Positions 1 through 8,725 of a DNA stretch of 64,000 nt are shown here, in pieces. The first letter of the stretch is position 1, and every line of letters begins with the position of its first letter. The position numbers were made by a program, and so were the translations under genes. The DNA is from Streptomyces hundungensis (GTDB taxonomy: Bacteria; Actinomycetota; Actinomycetes; Streptomycetales; Streptomycetaceae): contig NZ_CP032698.1 of NCBI RefSeq assembly GCF_003627815.1, positions 5,456,001-5,520,000 of the forward strand, read 5' to 3'. The notes beneath the pieces were generated by a model, which saw only the letters and a program-made list of their open reading frames with translations, was not told the origin of the DNA and ran no database searches.

Positions 1-751
1 GGAAGACGCCGTTGGCCAGGTCGTCGATCCGGCGGACCGCCTCCAGGTCGGCCGGGTCCTGTGAACGGGGCCTGATGACGGCCGAGTTGAGGCTGACCGC
101 GATCTGGTTGCGCGCGGGCATCGCGGAGCGCAGGGCCGATGTCGCGAGTCCGTGCGCCAGGTTGAGGTGGTGGGCGGCGCTCAGGGAGGCGGCCGGCTCG
201 GTGCGCCCCGGCGCGTGCACCCCGGAGGCATACCCCAAGAAGGCGCTGCACCAGGGCTCGTTGAGGGTGGTCCACCGCTCCACCCGGTCGCCGAGCGCGG
301 CCCCGACGAGCGTGGCGTACTCGGCGAAGCGCAGCGCGGTGTCGCGGGCCGGCCAGCCGCCGGCGTCCTCCAGGTCCTGCGGCAGGTCCCAGTGGTAGAG
401 GGTGAGCGCGGGCGTGATGTTGTGGTCGAGCAGCTCGTCGACCAGACGCCGGTAGAAGTCGAGCCCGAGCTGGACGGCGGGCCCGCGCCCGGTGGGCTGC
501 ACCCGTGACCACGACACGGAGAAGCGGTACGAGGTGATGCCGAGCTCCGCCATCAGCGCGACGTCCTCGCGCATCCGGTGGTAGTGGTCCACCGCGCGGT
601 CGCCGGTGTCGCCGTCGGCGGTGCGGCCCGGGGTGTGGCTGAAGGTGTCCCAGATCGAGGGGGTGCGGCCGTCCTCGGCCGTCGCCCCCTCGATCTGGTA
701 GGCGGAGGTGGCGGCGCCCCAGAGGAACCCGGGCGGAAAGCGGTCGGACAT
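1..751 (-). CDS. bglC: GH1 beta-glucosidase, C-terminus outside window (partial)
   Basis: Family GH1 beta-glucosidase, expected to hydrolyse cellobiose and cello-oligosaccharides in the cytoplasm after CebEFG import. About 250 N-terminal residues are visible: it begins [19 protein letters not shown], a typical GH1 start. The acid/base glutamate is in TLNEPW (Glu165). The nucleophile motif lies beyond the left edge, so the gene is cut by the window and not necessarily truncated in the genome. There is no signal peptide. It is last in the leftward cebE-cebF-cebG-bglC run, 64 bp after cebG, and is presumably controlled by CebR. The symbol rests on family plus context; aryl- or other beta-glycosides are possible substrates. 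Confidence 0.9.
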   Translation of the reverse strand, partial: MSDRFPPGFLWGAATSAYQIEGATAEDGRTPSIWDTFSHTPGRTADGDTGDRAVDHYHRMREDVALMAELGITSYRFSVSWSRVQPTGRGPAVQLGLDFYRRLVDELLDHNITPALTLYHWDLPQDLEDAGGWPARDTALRFAEYATLVGAALGDRVERWTTLNEPWCSAFLGYASGVHAPGRTEPAASLSAAHHLNLAHGLATSALRSAMPARNQIAVSLNSAVIRPRSQDPADLEAVRRIDDLANGVF

Positions 752-815
752 ACGACACTCCCAACGTGCGGAGGAATAGGGGGGATTGGGCGAGCCGCTC
801 GCCCTTGTGGCTCGC

Positions 816-1658
816 TCAGCCCTTGACCGCGCCCTGCATGATGCCGCCCACGATCTGCCGGCCGAACAGGACGAACGCGAGCAGCAGCGGCAGCGTGCCG
901 AGCAGGGCGCCGGCCATGATGACCGACTGGTCGGGGATGTAGCCGCGGCCGAGACCGGTGAGGGCCACCTGGACGGTGGGGCTGCCGTTCTGGGTCAGCG
1001 CGATGATCGGCCAGAAGAAGTCGTTCCAGGCCATCACGAAGGTCAGCATCCCGAGCACCGCCATCGCGGGCCGGGCCACGGGGAACACGATGTGCCACAC
1101 CACCCGCCAGCTGCTCGCCCCGTCCACCCGGGCGGCCTCGACCAGCTCGGTGGGCAGCGCCTCCACGAGGTACTGCCGCATGAAGAACACCCCGAACGCG
1201 CTGACCAGGGTGGGCAGGATGACGGCCTGGAGCTGATCGGTCCAGGACAGTTTGGCCACCATCATGTACAGCGGTACGACGCTGAGCTGCGGCGGCACCA
1301 TCATCGTGCCGATCACCAGGACCAGCAGCAGGTTCTTGAAGCGGAAGCGCAGCTTGGCGAAGGCGAAGCCGGCCAGGGTGGAGAAGAACACCGTGCCCGC
1401 CGCGATGGAACCGGCCACGATCGTGGTGTTGAGCAGGGCCGTGCCCATGTTGGCGTCGGTCCAGGCGATCTGGAGGTTCTTGAACAGGTTCCCGCCGAAC
1501 CAGAACGGCGGGGGCGTCTGGGCGAGCCGGGTGTTGGTGCGGGAGGCCGCGATCGCCGTCCAGATGAGCGGGAACAGCGATCCCGCGGTGAACACGATCA
1601 GTACCGCATAGGTGAGGCGGCCGCCGTACATCTGGCGGCCGGCGCGCTGGGCCCTCAA
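816..1658 (-). CDS. cebG: Cellobiose ABC transporter permease, MalG type
   Basis: Inner-membrane permease of a sugar ABC importer (CUT1, MalG-like), 280 residues with about six membrane segments. The cytoplasmic EAA loop that contacts the ATPase is visible as [16 protein letters not shown] followed by a proline-rich FPVARPA. It overlaps the stop of cebF by 4 bp (1655-1658), so translation is probably coupled. No ATPase gene lies in the cluster; Streptomyces CUT1 systems of this type generally use the shared MsiK ATPase encoded elsewhere. The role in cello-oligosaccharide uptake is inferred from neighbours bglC, cebE and cebR. Confidence 0.9.
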   Translation of the reverse strand: MRAQRAGRQMYGGRLTYAVLIVFTAGSLFPLIWTAIAASRTNTRLAQTPPPFWFGGNLFKNLQIAWTDANMGTALLNTTIVAGSIAAGTVFFSTLAGFAFAKLRFRFKNLLLVLVIGTMMVPPQLSVVPLYMMVAKLSWTDQLQAVILPTLVSAFGVFFMRQYLVEALPTELVEAARVDGASSWRVVWHIVFPVARPAMAVLGMLTFVMAWNDFFWPIIALTQNGSPTVQVALTGLGRGYIPDQSVIMAGALLGTLPLLLAFVLFGRQIVGGIMQGAVKG

Positions 1659-2650
1659 CTCGTCTCCCCCTTACGCAAGGCGCGGGAGACGAGCCAGTTC
1701 ACCGCGCCGATGAGGAGCAGGATCAGGAACATCGCCCACGCGATCGCCGAGGCCCGGCCCAGGTGCAGATTCACCCAGCCCTGTTCGTACAGGTAGAGGC
1801 CGAGCGTCTGGAACTGGTGGTCCGAGCCGCCGGTGGCACCCGCGGCGCCGTTGAACAGGAGCGGCTCACCGAACAGTTGGGTCGCCCCGATGGTGGAGAC
1901 GACCGTGGTGAACAGGATCGTCGGCCGCAGCGCGGGGATCGTCACATGGCGGAACTGCTGCCAGCGCGAGGCGCCGTCCAGGGCCGCCGACTCGTACAGA
2001 TCGACCGGCACTGCCTGCATCGCGGCCAGATAGATCAGCGCGTTGTAGCCGGTCCACCGCCAGATGACGATGGTGGAGACCGCGAGCTGGGAGGTCCAGC
2101 TCCCGTTCTGCCAGTCCACGGGGTCGAACCCGACGAGCCCGAGCGCCCAGTTGATCATTCCGTAGTCGCGCCCGAAGAGCAGCACGAACACCAGGGTCGC
2201 CGCCGCCACGCTGGTGGCGTACGGGGTGAGCACGGCGACCCGGAAGAACATCGAGCCGCGCAGCTTGTAGTTGAGCAGATGCGCGATGCCGAGCGCGACG
2301 AGCAGTTGGGGCACCGTGGACAGCACCCCGATGGTGAAGGTGTTGCGCAGCGCGTTCCAGAAGAAGTCGTCGGAGAGCAGCCGCGAGAAGTTCCGCAGGC
2401 CCACCCACGTCATGTCGTTCGGCGCGGTCAGCTCGACCTGGTGCAGTGAGGCCCAGCCGGTGTAGAGCAGCGGGAAGACGCCGAAGGCGGCGAAGAACAC
2501 GAAGAACGGGGCGATCAGCGCGTACGGACTCCAGCGCATGTCCCGCCGGTAGCGGCGGCTGCGGCGCTCCTCGGCGCGGGCCCGGGCGGGGGCCGTGCCC
2601 TCCTGCCCGGGGCCGGGGGAGGGCACGGCGGTGGTGGCGTCGCTCGCCAT
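1655..2650 (-). CDS. cebF: Cellobiose ABC transporter permease, MalF type
   Basis: Partner permease of CebG, 331 residues. A charged cytoplasmic N-terminus (about residues 1-45, many Arg/Glu) is followed by six predicted membrane segments, and the EAA loop reads YESAALDGASRWQQFRH. The start at 2650 (MASDATT) is chosen because an upstream in-frame extension would run into cebE, which ends at 2653. The gene is third from the divergent cebE promoter and overlaps cebG by 4 bp. Substrate assignment comes from the cluster, not from the permease itself. Confidence 0.9.
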   Translation of the reverse strand: MASDATTAVPSPGPGQEGTAPARARAEERRSRRYRRDMRWSPYALIAPFFVFFAAFGVFPLLYTGWASLHQVELTAPNDMTWVGLRNFSRLLSDDFFWNALRNTFTIGVLSTVPQLLVALGIAHLLNYKLRGSMFFRVAVLTPYATSVAAATLVFVLLFGRDYGMINWALGLVGFDPVDWQNGSWTSQLAVSTIVIWRWTGYNALIYLAAMQAVPVDLYESAALDGASRWQQFRHVTIPALRPTILFTTVVSTIGATQLFGEPLLFNGAAGATGGSDHQFQTLGLYLYEQGWVNLHLGRASAIAWAMFLILLLIGAVNWLVSRALRKGETS

Positions 2651-2652
2651 CG

Positions 2653-3993
2653 TCACTGGTCCAGCGCGTTGTCGATCGCCTTCACCGCGGCCTGCCAGCC
2701 CTGCTGCGGCGACGTGCCCTTCTGGTCGACCTGGAGCATGCCGACGTCGGAGAGGTTCTGCTGGATGATCTGGTCCTTCGGGCCGAGGGTCTGCACCGGG
2801 GTGCCCTCGGCGGCCTTCGCGAAGATCTGGCCGATGGGCGCGCCCCCGAAGTAGGCGTGCTTGGCGTTGGCCACCGCGGGCAGCCCGTAGGCGGCCTTGG
2901 CGCTCGGGAAGCTGCCGCGCTTCTCGAAGAGGGTGGCCTGCTGGGCGGGGGCGGTCAGCCAGGCGGCCAGCTTGGCGGCCTCCGCCTTGTGCTTGCCGGC
3001 CGAGGGGACGGTCAGGAAGGAGCCGCCCCAGTTCGACGGCTTGGGGGCGGCGGCCACGTCCCACTGGTCCTTGCCGGACGCGCCCGCCTTGTCCTGGATG
3101 TAGCCGAGCATCCAGGCCGGGCAGGAGACGGTGGCGAAGGAGGCGTTGGCGAAGCCCTGGTCCCAAGTGGGCTGGAACTGTTGGAGTTTGGCGGTGAGCC
3201 CGCCGGTGGCGAACGCGGCCGCGGTGTCCCAGGCCTGCTTCACGGCCGGGTTGGTCTTGTAGACGACCTTGCCGTCAGCGTCGTAGTAGCGGGTGGCGCT
3301 GGACCCGGTGATCGAGTTCAGCACCCCCGAGGCCGAGTCGACGAAGGCGGCGCCGGACGGCACCTTCGCCTTGTACTGGCGCCCGGCCTCCAGGTACTTG
3401 TTCCAGTCGCCCACCCACAGCTTGCCCACGGCCTCGCGGTCGGTGGGCAGACCGGCCTTGGCGAACAGGTCCTTGCGGTAGCAGATGCCGGTCGGCCCGG
3501 TGTCGGTGCCGAGCGCCACCGTCTTGCCGTCCTTGGTGGTGGCCTCGGCCCACTTCCACGGCAGGAAGTCGTCCTTGTTCACGCCGGACGCCTTCGACAG
3601 GTCCTCCAGCTTGCCGCTCTGGGTCGCGGTCACCTCGGCGATGTTGCTGACCTCGACGGCCTGGATGTCGGCGAGCCCGCTGCCGGAGCCGAGGTGGGTC
3701 AGGAGCTGGGGGTAGTAGTTCTCGTTCCGCTCTATCGAGGTCTGCTTGATCTCGATGTCGGGGTGGAGCTTCATGTACGCGTCGTAGAGCCCGGCCTCCT
3801 TCAGGCCGAAGGCGCCGAAGACGCCGACGGTGAGCGTCGTCTTCGCGCCGCCCCCGCCCCCGCCGCCCGCGGAGGGGCCGTCCGCCGCCGGGGACGCGCC
3901 GTCGTCGGCGCATCCGGCGAGCAGCCCGGTGCCGAGCGCGGCCACCGCCGCGAAAGCCGCGAGACGTCTGGACATACGTGTACGCGTGCGCAT
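2653..3993 (-). CDS. cebE: Cellobiose/cello-oligosaccharide binding lipoprotein
   Basis: Extracellular solute-binding lipoprotein (family 1) that captures cello-oligosaccharides for CebFG. It has 446 residues with a type II signal peptide: basic N-terminus, hydrophobic core and lipobox LLAGC with Cys28 as the lipidated residue, then a glycine-rich linker. The start MRTRTRMS at 3993 has GGAGG seven bases upstream; an ATG at 4017 (MDDSWRK) lacks a good site. First gene of the leftward operon. A CebR-type palindrome lies 88 bp upstream of this start. Confidence 0.88.
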   Translation of the reverse strand: MRTRTRMSRRLAAFAAVAALGTGLLAGCADDGASPAADGPSAGGGGGGGAKTTLTVGVFGAFGLKEAGLYDAYMKLHPDIEIKQTSIERNENYYPQLLTHLGSGSGLADIQAVEVSNIAEVTATQSGKLEDLSKASGVNKDDFLPWKWAEATTKDGKTVALGTDTGPTGICYRKDLFAKAGLPTDREAVGKLWVGDWNKYLEAGRQYKAKVPSGAAFVDSASGVLNSITGSSATRYYDADGKVVYKTNPAVKQAWDTAAAFATGGLTAKLQQFQPTWDQGFANASFATVSCPAWMLGYIQDKAGASGKDQWDVAAAPKPSNWGGSFLTVPSAGKHKAEAAKLAAWLTAPAQQATLFEKRGSFPSAKAAYGLPAVANAKHAYFGGAPIGQIFAKAAEGTPVQTLGPKDQIIQQNLSDVGMLQVDQKGTSPQQGWQAAVKAIDNALDQ

Positions 3994-4080
3994 GTGCTTC
4001 CTCCAACTGTCGTCCACATCCAGCGGGTTGACACCGGGCGCGGGCGGAAGGGATGCGAAAGGTGTAGGGACCTACTACTG

Positions 4081-4094
4081 TGGGAGCGCTCCCA
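4081..4094. promoter_or_regulatory. CebR operator (14-bp palindrome)
   Basis: The sequence TGGGAGCGCTCCCA is a perfect 14-bp palindrome in the cebE-cebR intergenic region. It is identical to the CebR-binding box known in streptomycetes, where cellobiose/cellotriose releases the repressor. From this position it could control both cebE and cebR. Confidence 0.9.
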
Positions 4095-4224
4095 GTCGTG
4101 ATGTGTTGAAGGGTCGCGGCTCCCTGTTGGACTGTCAAGGGACCGCGCAATGACTGGGGATGACGCTCCCGGTCCGGCGGGGGCTGTTATTTTCACCGGA
4201 GTTGCGCGAGTTGGGGAGGCAGAC

Positions 4225-5256
4225 GTGACAGCAGCTCGCACGGTCAGGGGCCGGAGCGCGGGGCGGCCCACCCTCGAAGAAGTGGCGGTCAGGGCCGGCG
4301 TGGGCCGGGGCACCGTGTCCCGGGTCATCAACGGCTCGCCCCGGGTCAGCGAGGAGACCCGCGCCGCCGTCGAGGCCGCCGTCGCCGAACTCGGCTACGT
4401 ACCCAACCGCGCCGCCCGCGCGCTCGCCGCCAACCGCACCGACGCGATCGCCCTGGTCGTCCCCGAGCCCGAGGCCCGCTTCTTCGCGGAGCCGTACTTC
4501 TCCGACATCGTGCGCGGGGTCGGCGCGGCGCTCGCCGACACCGAGATGCAGCTCCTGCTCACCCTGGTCGGCGGCGACCGCGAACGGCGCAGACTGGCCC
4601 AGTACTTGGCCTCCAACCGGGTGGACGGCGTCCTGCTGGTCTCCGTCCACGCCGACGACCCGCTCCCCGACCTCCTGGAACAGCTCGGCATCCCCGTCGT
4701 CATCAGCGGCCGGCGCTCCGAGGACGAACCGCTCGCCTCCGTCGACTCCGACAACTTCGAGGGCGCCCGCGCCGCCGTCGCCCATCTGCTGGCGCGCGGC
4801 CGGCGCGGCATAGCGACGATCACCGGCCCCCTCGACGTGTACGGCGCCCGCCGCCGCCTGGACGGCTACCGGGCGGCCCTTACGGAGGCGGGCCTGAGCG
4901 AACTGACCGCCCACGGCGACTTCACCGAGGAGGGCGGGCGCCGGGCGATGACCGAGCTCCTTGAGCGCGCGCCCGACCTCGACGCGGTCTTCGCCGCCTC
5001 CGACGTGATGGCCTCCGGCGCCCGCCAGGTCCTGCGCGACCACGGCCGCCGCATCCCCGAGGACACCGCCCTGATCGGCTTCGACGACTCGTCCATAGCC
5101 CGCCACATGGACCCCCCACTGACGAGCGTGCGCCAGCCGATCGAGGAAATGGGCCGAGCGATGGCCACGCTGCTCCTCACGGAGATAACCACCCCGGAAC
5201 CCACCCGACCCCGGCTGGTGCTGCCGACGGAGCTGGTGGTGCGGGAGTCTTCGTAG
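4225..5256 (+). CDS. cebR: LacI-family repressor of cellobiose utilisation
   Basis: LacI-family transcriptional repressor, 343 residues. The N-terminal helix-turn-helix is at about residues 16-37 (LEEVAVRAGVGRGTVSRVING) with the minor-groove hinge helix after it (YVPNRAARALA), then a periplasmic-binding-protein-like sugar domain to the C-terminus. The GTG start at 4225 is preferred because GGGGAGG lies just upstream; an ATG at 4150 has no such site. Divergent from cebE with the 14-bp operator between them, which is the known CebR arrangement. It is expected to repress the ceb operon, and probably itself, until cello-oligosaccharides bind. Confidence 0.9.
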   Translation: MTAARTVRGRSAGRPTLEEVAVRAGVGRGTVSRVINGSPRVSEETRAAVEAAVAELGYVPNRAARALAANRTDAIALVVPEPEARFFAEPYFSDIVRGVGAALADTEMQLLLTLVGGDRERRRLAQYLASNRVDGVLLVSVHADDPLPDLLEQLGIPVVISGRRSEDEPLASVDSDNFEGARAAVAHLLARGRRGIATITGPLDVYGARRRLDGYRAALTEAGLSELTAHGDFTEEGGRRAMTELLERAPDLDAVFAASDVMASGARQVLRDHGRRIPEDTALIGFDDSSIARHMDPPLTSVRQPIEEMGRAMATLLLTEITTPEPTRPRLVLPTELVVRESS

Positions 5257-5262
5257 GCCACT

Positions 5263-5748
5263 TCATCCCGACGCGCCCCCCTCGCCGAGCGCTGCCGAAC
5301 CGGCCTCGATGAGCCCGATGACCCGATCCGGATCACAGAGCGCGCCCGGCGCCGACGGGGGGATGACCCAGTAGCTGGCCAGGCGGTCGGGCCGGTTGTC
5401 GCTGACGCGGGGTACACCGAGGTAGCAGCCGAGCCCGAGGTGGGCCGCATACGGGCCCAGATCCTGGACGGGCGGCGCCGACGGGACCAGCGCGTAGAAC
5501 CATTGCCCGCGCGGGTCGTGGATGACGGGGCCGTGCAGGGCGTTGTTCACAGCCGCGGTATCCGTGCTCCGGGCAGCAGCGCGAACCAGCTCCTCGGCGA
5601 GGCGTACGGCCGAGAAGCGGCGCCCCAGGGCGAGCAGGGCGACGCCGTAGGCGGTCCACTCCTGGTGGGCGTTGCGGGGCCGGTTGAGACTCCCGGCCAG
5701 CCACGCGGCAACGGCCTCTCTCCGCACGGCTTCGGGCGCGATGCTCAC
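5263..5748 (-). CDS. Hypothetical protein, 161 residues
   Basis: No family recognised. The product is a soluble, mixed alpha/beta-looking protein with no signal peptide or membrane segment. Visible features are an Ala-rich helical N-terminal half and a C-terminal segment with WFYALVP and YWVIPP. It overlaps the downstream end of the small gene 5745-6020 by 4 bp, so the two are probably co-translated. Together they face the DUF6879/XRE pair across a 172-bp gap, a layout seen around many streptomycete XRE loci. It is convergent with cebR, whose stop is only 6 bp away. Confidence 0.6.
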   Translation of the reverse strand: MSIAPEAVRREAVAAWLAGSLNRPRNAHQEWTAYGVALLALGRRFSAVRLAEELVRAAARSTDTAAVNNALHGPVIHDPRGQWFYALVPSAPPVQDLGPYAAHLGLGCYLGVPRVSDNRPDRLASYWVIPPSAPGALCDPDRVIGLIEAGSAALGEGGASG

Positions 5749-6020
5749 GGCCCCTCCGGTCCGGGCGAGGCGGTGCCCGCCGGCCGTGCCTCCGGCGCCC
5801 TGTCGGGTCCGGGCCGTGTGCCGGGCCCCTCGCCGAGGAGAGCCGCTAGACGCAACGCGACGTCGGGGCGCACGCGTCCGAGGTTGACCAGGCCCAGTGA
5901 CGATCCGTCGTCGATGCCGAGGGAGGGAAGGACGATCCCGGACTGGCCCAGGGCCGCCTTCAGTGCTTCAACTGCCGTGTGGGGGCAGGCGCCCAGCTCG
6001 GGCGAATGGTTCGTACCCAT
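5745..6020 (-). CDS. Hypothetical small protein, 91 residues
   Basis: Not recognised. The start MGTNHSPELG at 6020 is preferred over an upstream ATG at 6053 because the N-terminus then begins where compact soluble sequence begins; neither has a strong ribosome site. The central region (TAVEALKAALGQSGIVLPSL, then RPDVALRLAALL) looks helical, and the C-terminus is a Pro/Gly/Ala-rich tail of about 25 residues. The ATGA overlap with the next gene indicates a two-gene operon. A partner role with the divergent XRE/DUF6879 genes is only inferred from position. Confidence 0.55.
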   Translation of the reverse strand: MGTNHSPELGACPHTAVEALKAALGQSGIVLPSLGIDDGSSLGLVNLGRVRPDVALRLAALLGEGPGTRPGPDRAPEARPAGTASPGPEGP

Positions 6021-6192
6021 GCACCGAAAGGTAGGGCGGGGGAGTGGCTCCACCCCCGGCGAGTTGCTCGAAGTTTCTTGACCGCTGAGCGGAGTTGCGC
6101 GAAGTTATGCGTGCGGGCCAAGTCGGTTGCGGCAAAAGGGAGTTGGACTGCGCAATGCTTACGGGATCAGTCCCCGACGAAAGGAACTGATC

Positions 6193-6948
6193 ATGGCGCG
6201 ACGGCTGCGCTTCAACGGCACCGGCAGTGGTGGCGGCTCCTGCCCCGCCGTGCACGAGGACCTGGACACCGGTGAGGTCATCGTGCACGGCCCCCGACTC
6301 ACCGACCCCGACGACCTGGCCCAGCTCCAGCACCTGGACGAGGACGAGATCCCGATCGTGGTGCCGCGCAACACGCTGATGGACTTCGGCCCCAAGGAGC
6401 GGGACCCCGAGCCGCGCATCCTCGACCCGGACACGTTTGCCCGGATGTTCGAGAACTTCCGGCACAGCGCCTGGCATCTGGAGATGCGCAAGGGCTATGC
6501 GGTGGACCGGGCCTGCGACACCTACGCCCAATTCGTCCGGGGCGAGACCCTGACCTGGGACGTGGACTCACCATGGGCTCGTACCATCGGCGCCAAGACG
6601 CGGGACGGCGCGTACGTGGGGCGTGTCCGCATCGTCGACGACCCGCCGACCGAGGGCCAGAGGTTCCTGCTGGCGTACGCGGAGCACAACGCCGCGCTCG
6701 GCGAGGAGGTCCGGAACATGTGGCGCGCCGACGCCGAGCGTGCCAACCTCCCCGACGAGGACTTCTGGATCTTCGACTCCCACATCGTCGCGCTGTGCCT
6801 CTTCGATGACGACGACAACCTCACGGGAGTCGAGCTGATCACCGAACCGGCACGCGTCAACCAGTACAACCGGCTGCGTGACGTGGCACAGCACTACGCC
6901 GTTCCGAACGAGCGATTCGTGGCTGAGCTGGCTGCGAAGGAGGGGTAA
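6193..6948 (+). CDS. DUF6879 family protein
   Basis: Contains the DUF6879 domain, typically found beside XRE/DUF5753 regulators in actinomycetes; function not established. The 251-residue product has an N-terminal extension of about 85 residues rich in Asp/Glu. The conserved domain then begins at FARMFENFRHSAWHLEMRKG and continues to the LRDVAQHYAVP C-terminus. The start at 6193 is supported by AAGGA about 7 bases upstream. Only 14 bp separate it from the XRE gene, so they form one transcript. The long N-terminal extension is unusual, since many family members begin at the DUF6879 domain itself. Confidence 0.8.
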   Translation: MARRLRFNGTGSGGGSCPAVHEDLDTGEVIVHGPRLTDPDDLAQLQHLDEDEIPIVVPRNTLMDFGPKERDPEPRILDPDTFARMFENFRHSAWHLEMRKGYAVDRACDTYAQFVRGETLTWDVDSPWARTIGAKTRDGAYVGRVRIVDDPPTEGQRFLLAYAEHNAALGEEVRNMWRADAERANLPDEDFWIFDSHIVALCLFDDDDNLTGVELITEPARVNQYNRLRDVAQHYAVPNERFVAELAAKEG

Positions 6949-6962
6949 GCAGGTGAGTACCG

Positions 6963-7820
6963 GTGAGCACGGACTATCAGAAGGCACGTGAGGAGCTCGG
7001 GCTCAGGCTCCGGGAACTGCGCCTCACGGCACCTGGAGGCCGGCTCACCGGTACGCGGCTCGCTGAACGGCTCGGATCGGGATGGACCAAGGCCAAGATC
7101 AGCAAGCTGGAGAACGGCAAGCAGACGGCGACGGCCGAAGACCTGCGGGCATGGGCGGCCGGAACGGGGCAGCCCGGCGCCGGTGACGAACTGATCGCCC
7201 GGCTGCGGGGCTTCGAGTCCCACATCCGGTCATGGCGTCGCCAACTGGCCGCAGGGCACCGGCCCGTGCAGGACGCCGTCACCGTGGAGCACGACCGCAC
7301 CCGTGTCCTGACCATCTGGGAGAACGTTCTGATCCCCGGCATGGTGCAGATCCCCGAATACGCCCGGCACACCTTCAACCGACACGCCGACCTGATGCGA
7401 TCACCGCGCGACACGGAGGACGCCGTGCGCGCCCGGATCCAGCGGCAGGAAGGGCTGTATCGACCGGGCCGCGTCTACCGGATCATGATGTGGGAAGGGG
7501 CGTTGCGGTCCCTGGTCTGTCCACCGGCCGTGCTCGCCGCCCAACTGCACCACCTCGCCGGTGTCATCGGCCTGGACACCGTGGAACTCGGCATCGTCCC
7601 CTTCGCGGCGCCGCTGAAGATCTGGCCGGGCAACAGCTTCTGGGTCTACGACGAGCGCCTCGTGGTCGTGGAGGACTGGCACGCCGAGCTGTGGATCGAT
7701 GACGCCGACAGCGTGGCCACCTATCTGCGTGTGTGGCGGACACTGTGTGCATCCGCGGTCCACGGGGCCGAGGCACACCGCCTGATCGCTCGCGCCCAGA
7801 GCGCACTGATCGAACCCTGA
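6963..7820 (+). CDS. XRE-family regulator with DUF5753 domain
   Basis: DNA-binding regulator of the Scr1-like actinobacterial family, 285 residues. The helix-turn-helix lies at about residues 8-60 (TRLAERLGSGWTKAKISKLENG), and the DUF5753 domain (about 100-280) includes LIPGMVQIPEYARH and an aromatic C-terminal half. The GTG start at 6963 has AGGTGA upstream. It follows the DUF6879 gene by 14 bp. Such pairs resemble helix-turn-helix plus small-partner switches; the target genes are unknown. A strong bidirectional hairpin (7865-7897) follows. Confidence 0.85.
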   Translation: MSTDYQKAREELGLRLRELRLTAPGGRLTGTRLAERLGSGWTKAKISKLENGKQTATAEDLRAWAAGTGQPGAGDELIARLRGFESHIRSWRRQLAAGHRPVQDAVTVEHDRTRVLTIWENVLIPGMVQIPEYARHTFNRHADLMRSPRDTEDAVRARIQRQEGLYRPGRVYRIMMWEGALRSLVCPPAVLAAQLHHLAGVIGLDTVELGIVPFAAPLKIWPGNSFWVYDERLVVVEDWHAELWIDDADSVATYLRVWRTLCASAVHGAEAHRLIARAQSALIEP

Positions 7821-7864
7821 CCGCGTGAGGGCACACCGACCCGGTGGCGCCGACGGAACGCGAA

Positions 7865-7897
7865 GAGGGCCCGCTCCGTTTCCCGGAGCGGGCCCTC
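7865..7897. terminator. Bidirectional hairpin terminator
   Basis: A perfect 14-bp stem (7865-7878 with 7884-7897) closes a 5-base loop. It lies between the convergent XRE gene and tRNA-His, so it can end both transcripts. Confidence 0.85.
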
Positions 7898-7906
7898 ATC
7901 CTTCAG

Positions 7907-7979
7907 GGTGAGTAACGGGACTCGAACCCGCGACATCCTGGACCACAACCAGGTGCTCTACCATCTGAGCTATACCCAC
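7907..7979 (-). tRNA. tRNA-His (GTG anticodon)
   Basis: Cloverleaf on the minus strand: acceptor GTGGGTA pairs with TACTCAC, the D-arm region is AGCTCAGATGGTAGAGC, and the anticodon stem CCTGG/CCAGG holds loop TTGTGGT with anticodon GTG. The T-arm is CGGGTTCGAGTCCCG. The base at 7980 can supply the extra G(-1) characteristic of tRNA-His, opposite discriminator C at 7907. CCA is not encoded. Confidence 0.95.
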
Positions 7980-8056
7980 CATGCGCGACCGGACTGTTGT
8001 GGTCTTGGGAAGTCCCTGGGGGCTTCCCTACCGGCCGAGAAAAAGTGTACATGGTC

Positions 8057-8096
8057 CGGGAGGGTGCTCGCGCACACGTTTCGCGGCGCCCTCCCG
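8057..8096 (-). terminator. Hairpin downstream of orn
   Basis: An 11-bp stem (8057-8067 with 8086-8096, one G-U pair) lies 17 bp past the orn stop and before tRNA-His on the same strand. It probably ends the adpA/orn transcripts. Confidence 0.65.
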
Positions 8097-8112
8097 AACC
8101 CCCCGCGGAGGG

Positions 8113-8715
8113 CTACTCCGCAGGCAGGACGTACTTCGCCGCGATGGCCTTCGCGGTGTCCGAGTCCGGGCCGGGCTGCGGCACGAAGACCGCCTCCCGG
8201 TAGTAGCGGAGCTCCGCGATGGATTCGCGGATGTCCGCCAGCGCCCGGTGGTTGCCGTTCTTGTCGGGGCTGTTGAAGTACGCCCGCGGATACCAGCGGC
8301 GGGCGAGCTCCTTCACGGAGGAGACGTCCACGATCCGGTAGTGGAGGTGGGACTCCAGGCTCGGCATGTCCCGCAGCAGGAAGCCCCGGTCGGTACCGAC
8401 CGAGTTTCCGCACAGCGGCGCCTTGCCCGGCTCCTTGACGTGCTCCCGTACATACGCGAGGACCTGCTCCTCGGCGTCGGCCAGCGTGGTGCCGCCGGCC
8501 AGCTCGTCGAGGAGCCCGGAGGCGGTGTGCATGGCGCGCACCACCTCCGGCATGGTCTCCAGCGCGGCGTCGGGGGGACGGATCACGATGTCCACCCCTT
8601 CACCGAGTACGTTCAGCTCCGAGTCGGTGACCAGTGCGGCCACCTCGATGAGTGCGTCGTCCGTCAGCGAGAGCCCGGTCATCTCGCAGTCGATCCACAC
8701 CATGCGGTCGTTCAT
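8113..8715 (-). CDS. orn: Oligoribonuclease
   Basis: 3'-5' exoribonuclease of the DEDDh family that degrades 2-5 nt RNAs and, in Streptomyces, linear pGpG from c-di-GMP turnover. The 200-residue length is normal for the family. Catalytic motifs are all present: WIDCEMTGL (ExoI), [12 protein letters not shown] (ExoII) and NHRALADI with the final His-Asp (ExoIII). The start MNDRMVW at 8715 matches the family N-terminus, while longer reading into the adpA tail is not coding. It sits 10 bp downstream of adpA on the same strand, a conserved Streptomyces pairing that links it to growth and morphological development. Confidence 0.95.
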   Translation of the reverse strand: MNDRMVWIDCEMTGLSLTDDALIEVAALVTDSELNVLGEGVDIVIRPPDAALETMPEVVRAMHTASGLLDELAGGTTLADAEEQVLAYVREHVKEPGKAPLCGNSVGTDRGFLLRDMPSLESHLHYRIVDVSSVKELARRWYPRAYFNSPDKNGNHRALADIRESIAELRYYREAVFVPQPGPDSDTAKAIAAKYVLPAE

Positions 8716-8725
8716 GTGCCTCACC

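Noticed and set aside
7907..7979. tRNA-His as attachment site of an integrated element covering 5263-7820
   Set aside because: No repeat of the tRNA 3' end and no integrase gene were found in the neighbouring block.
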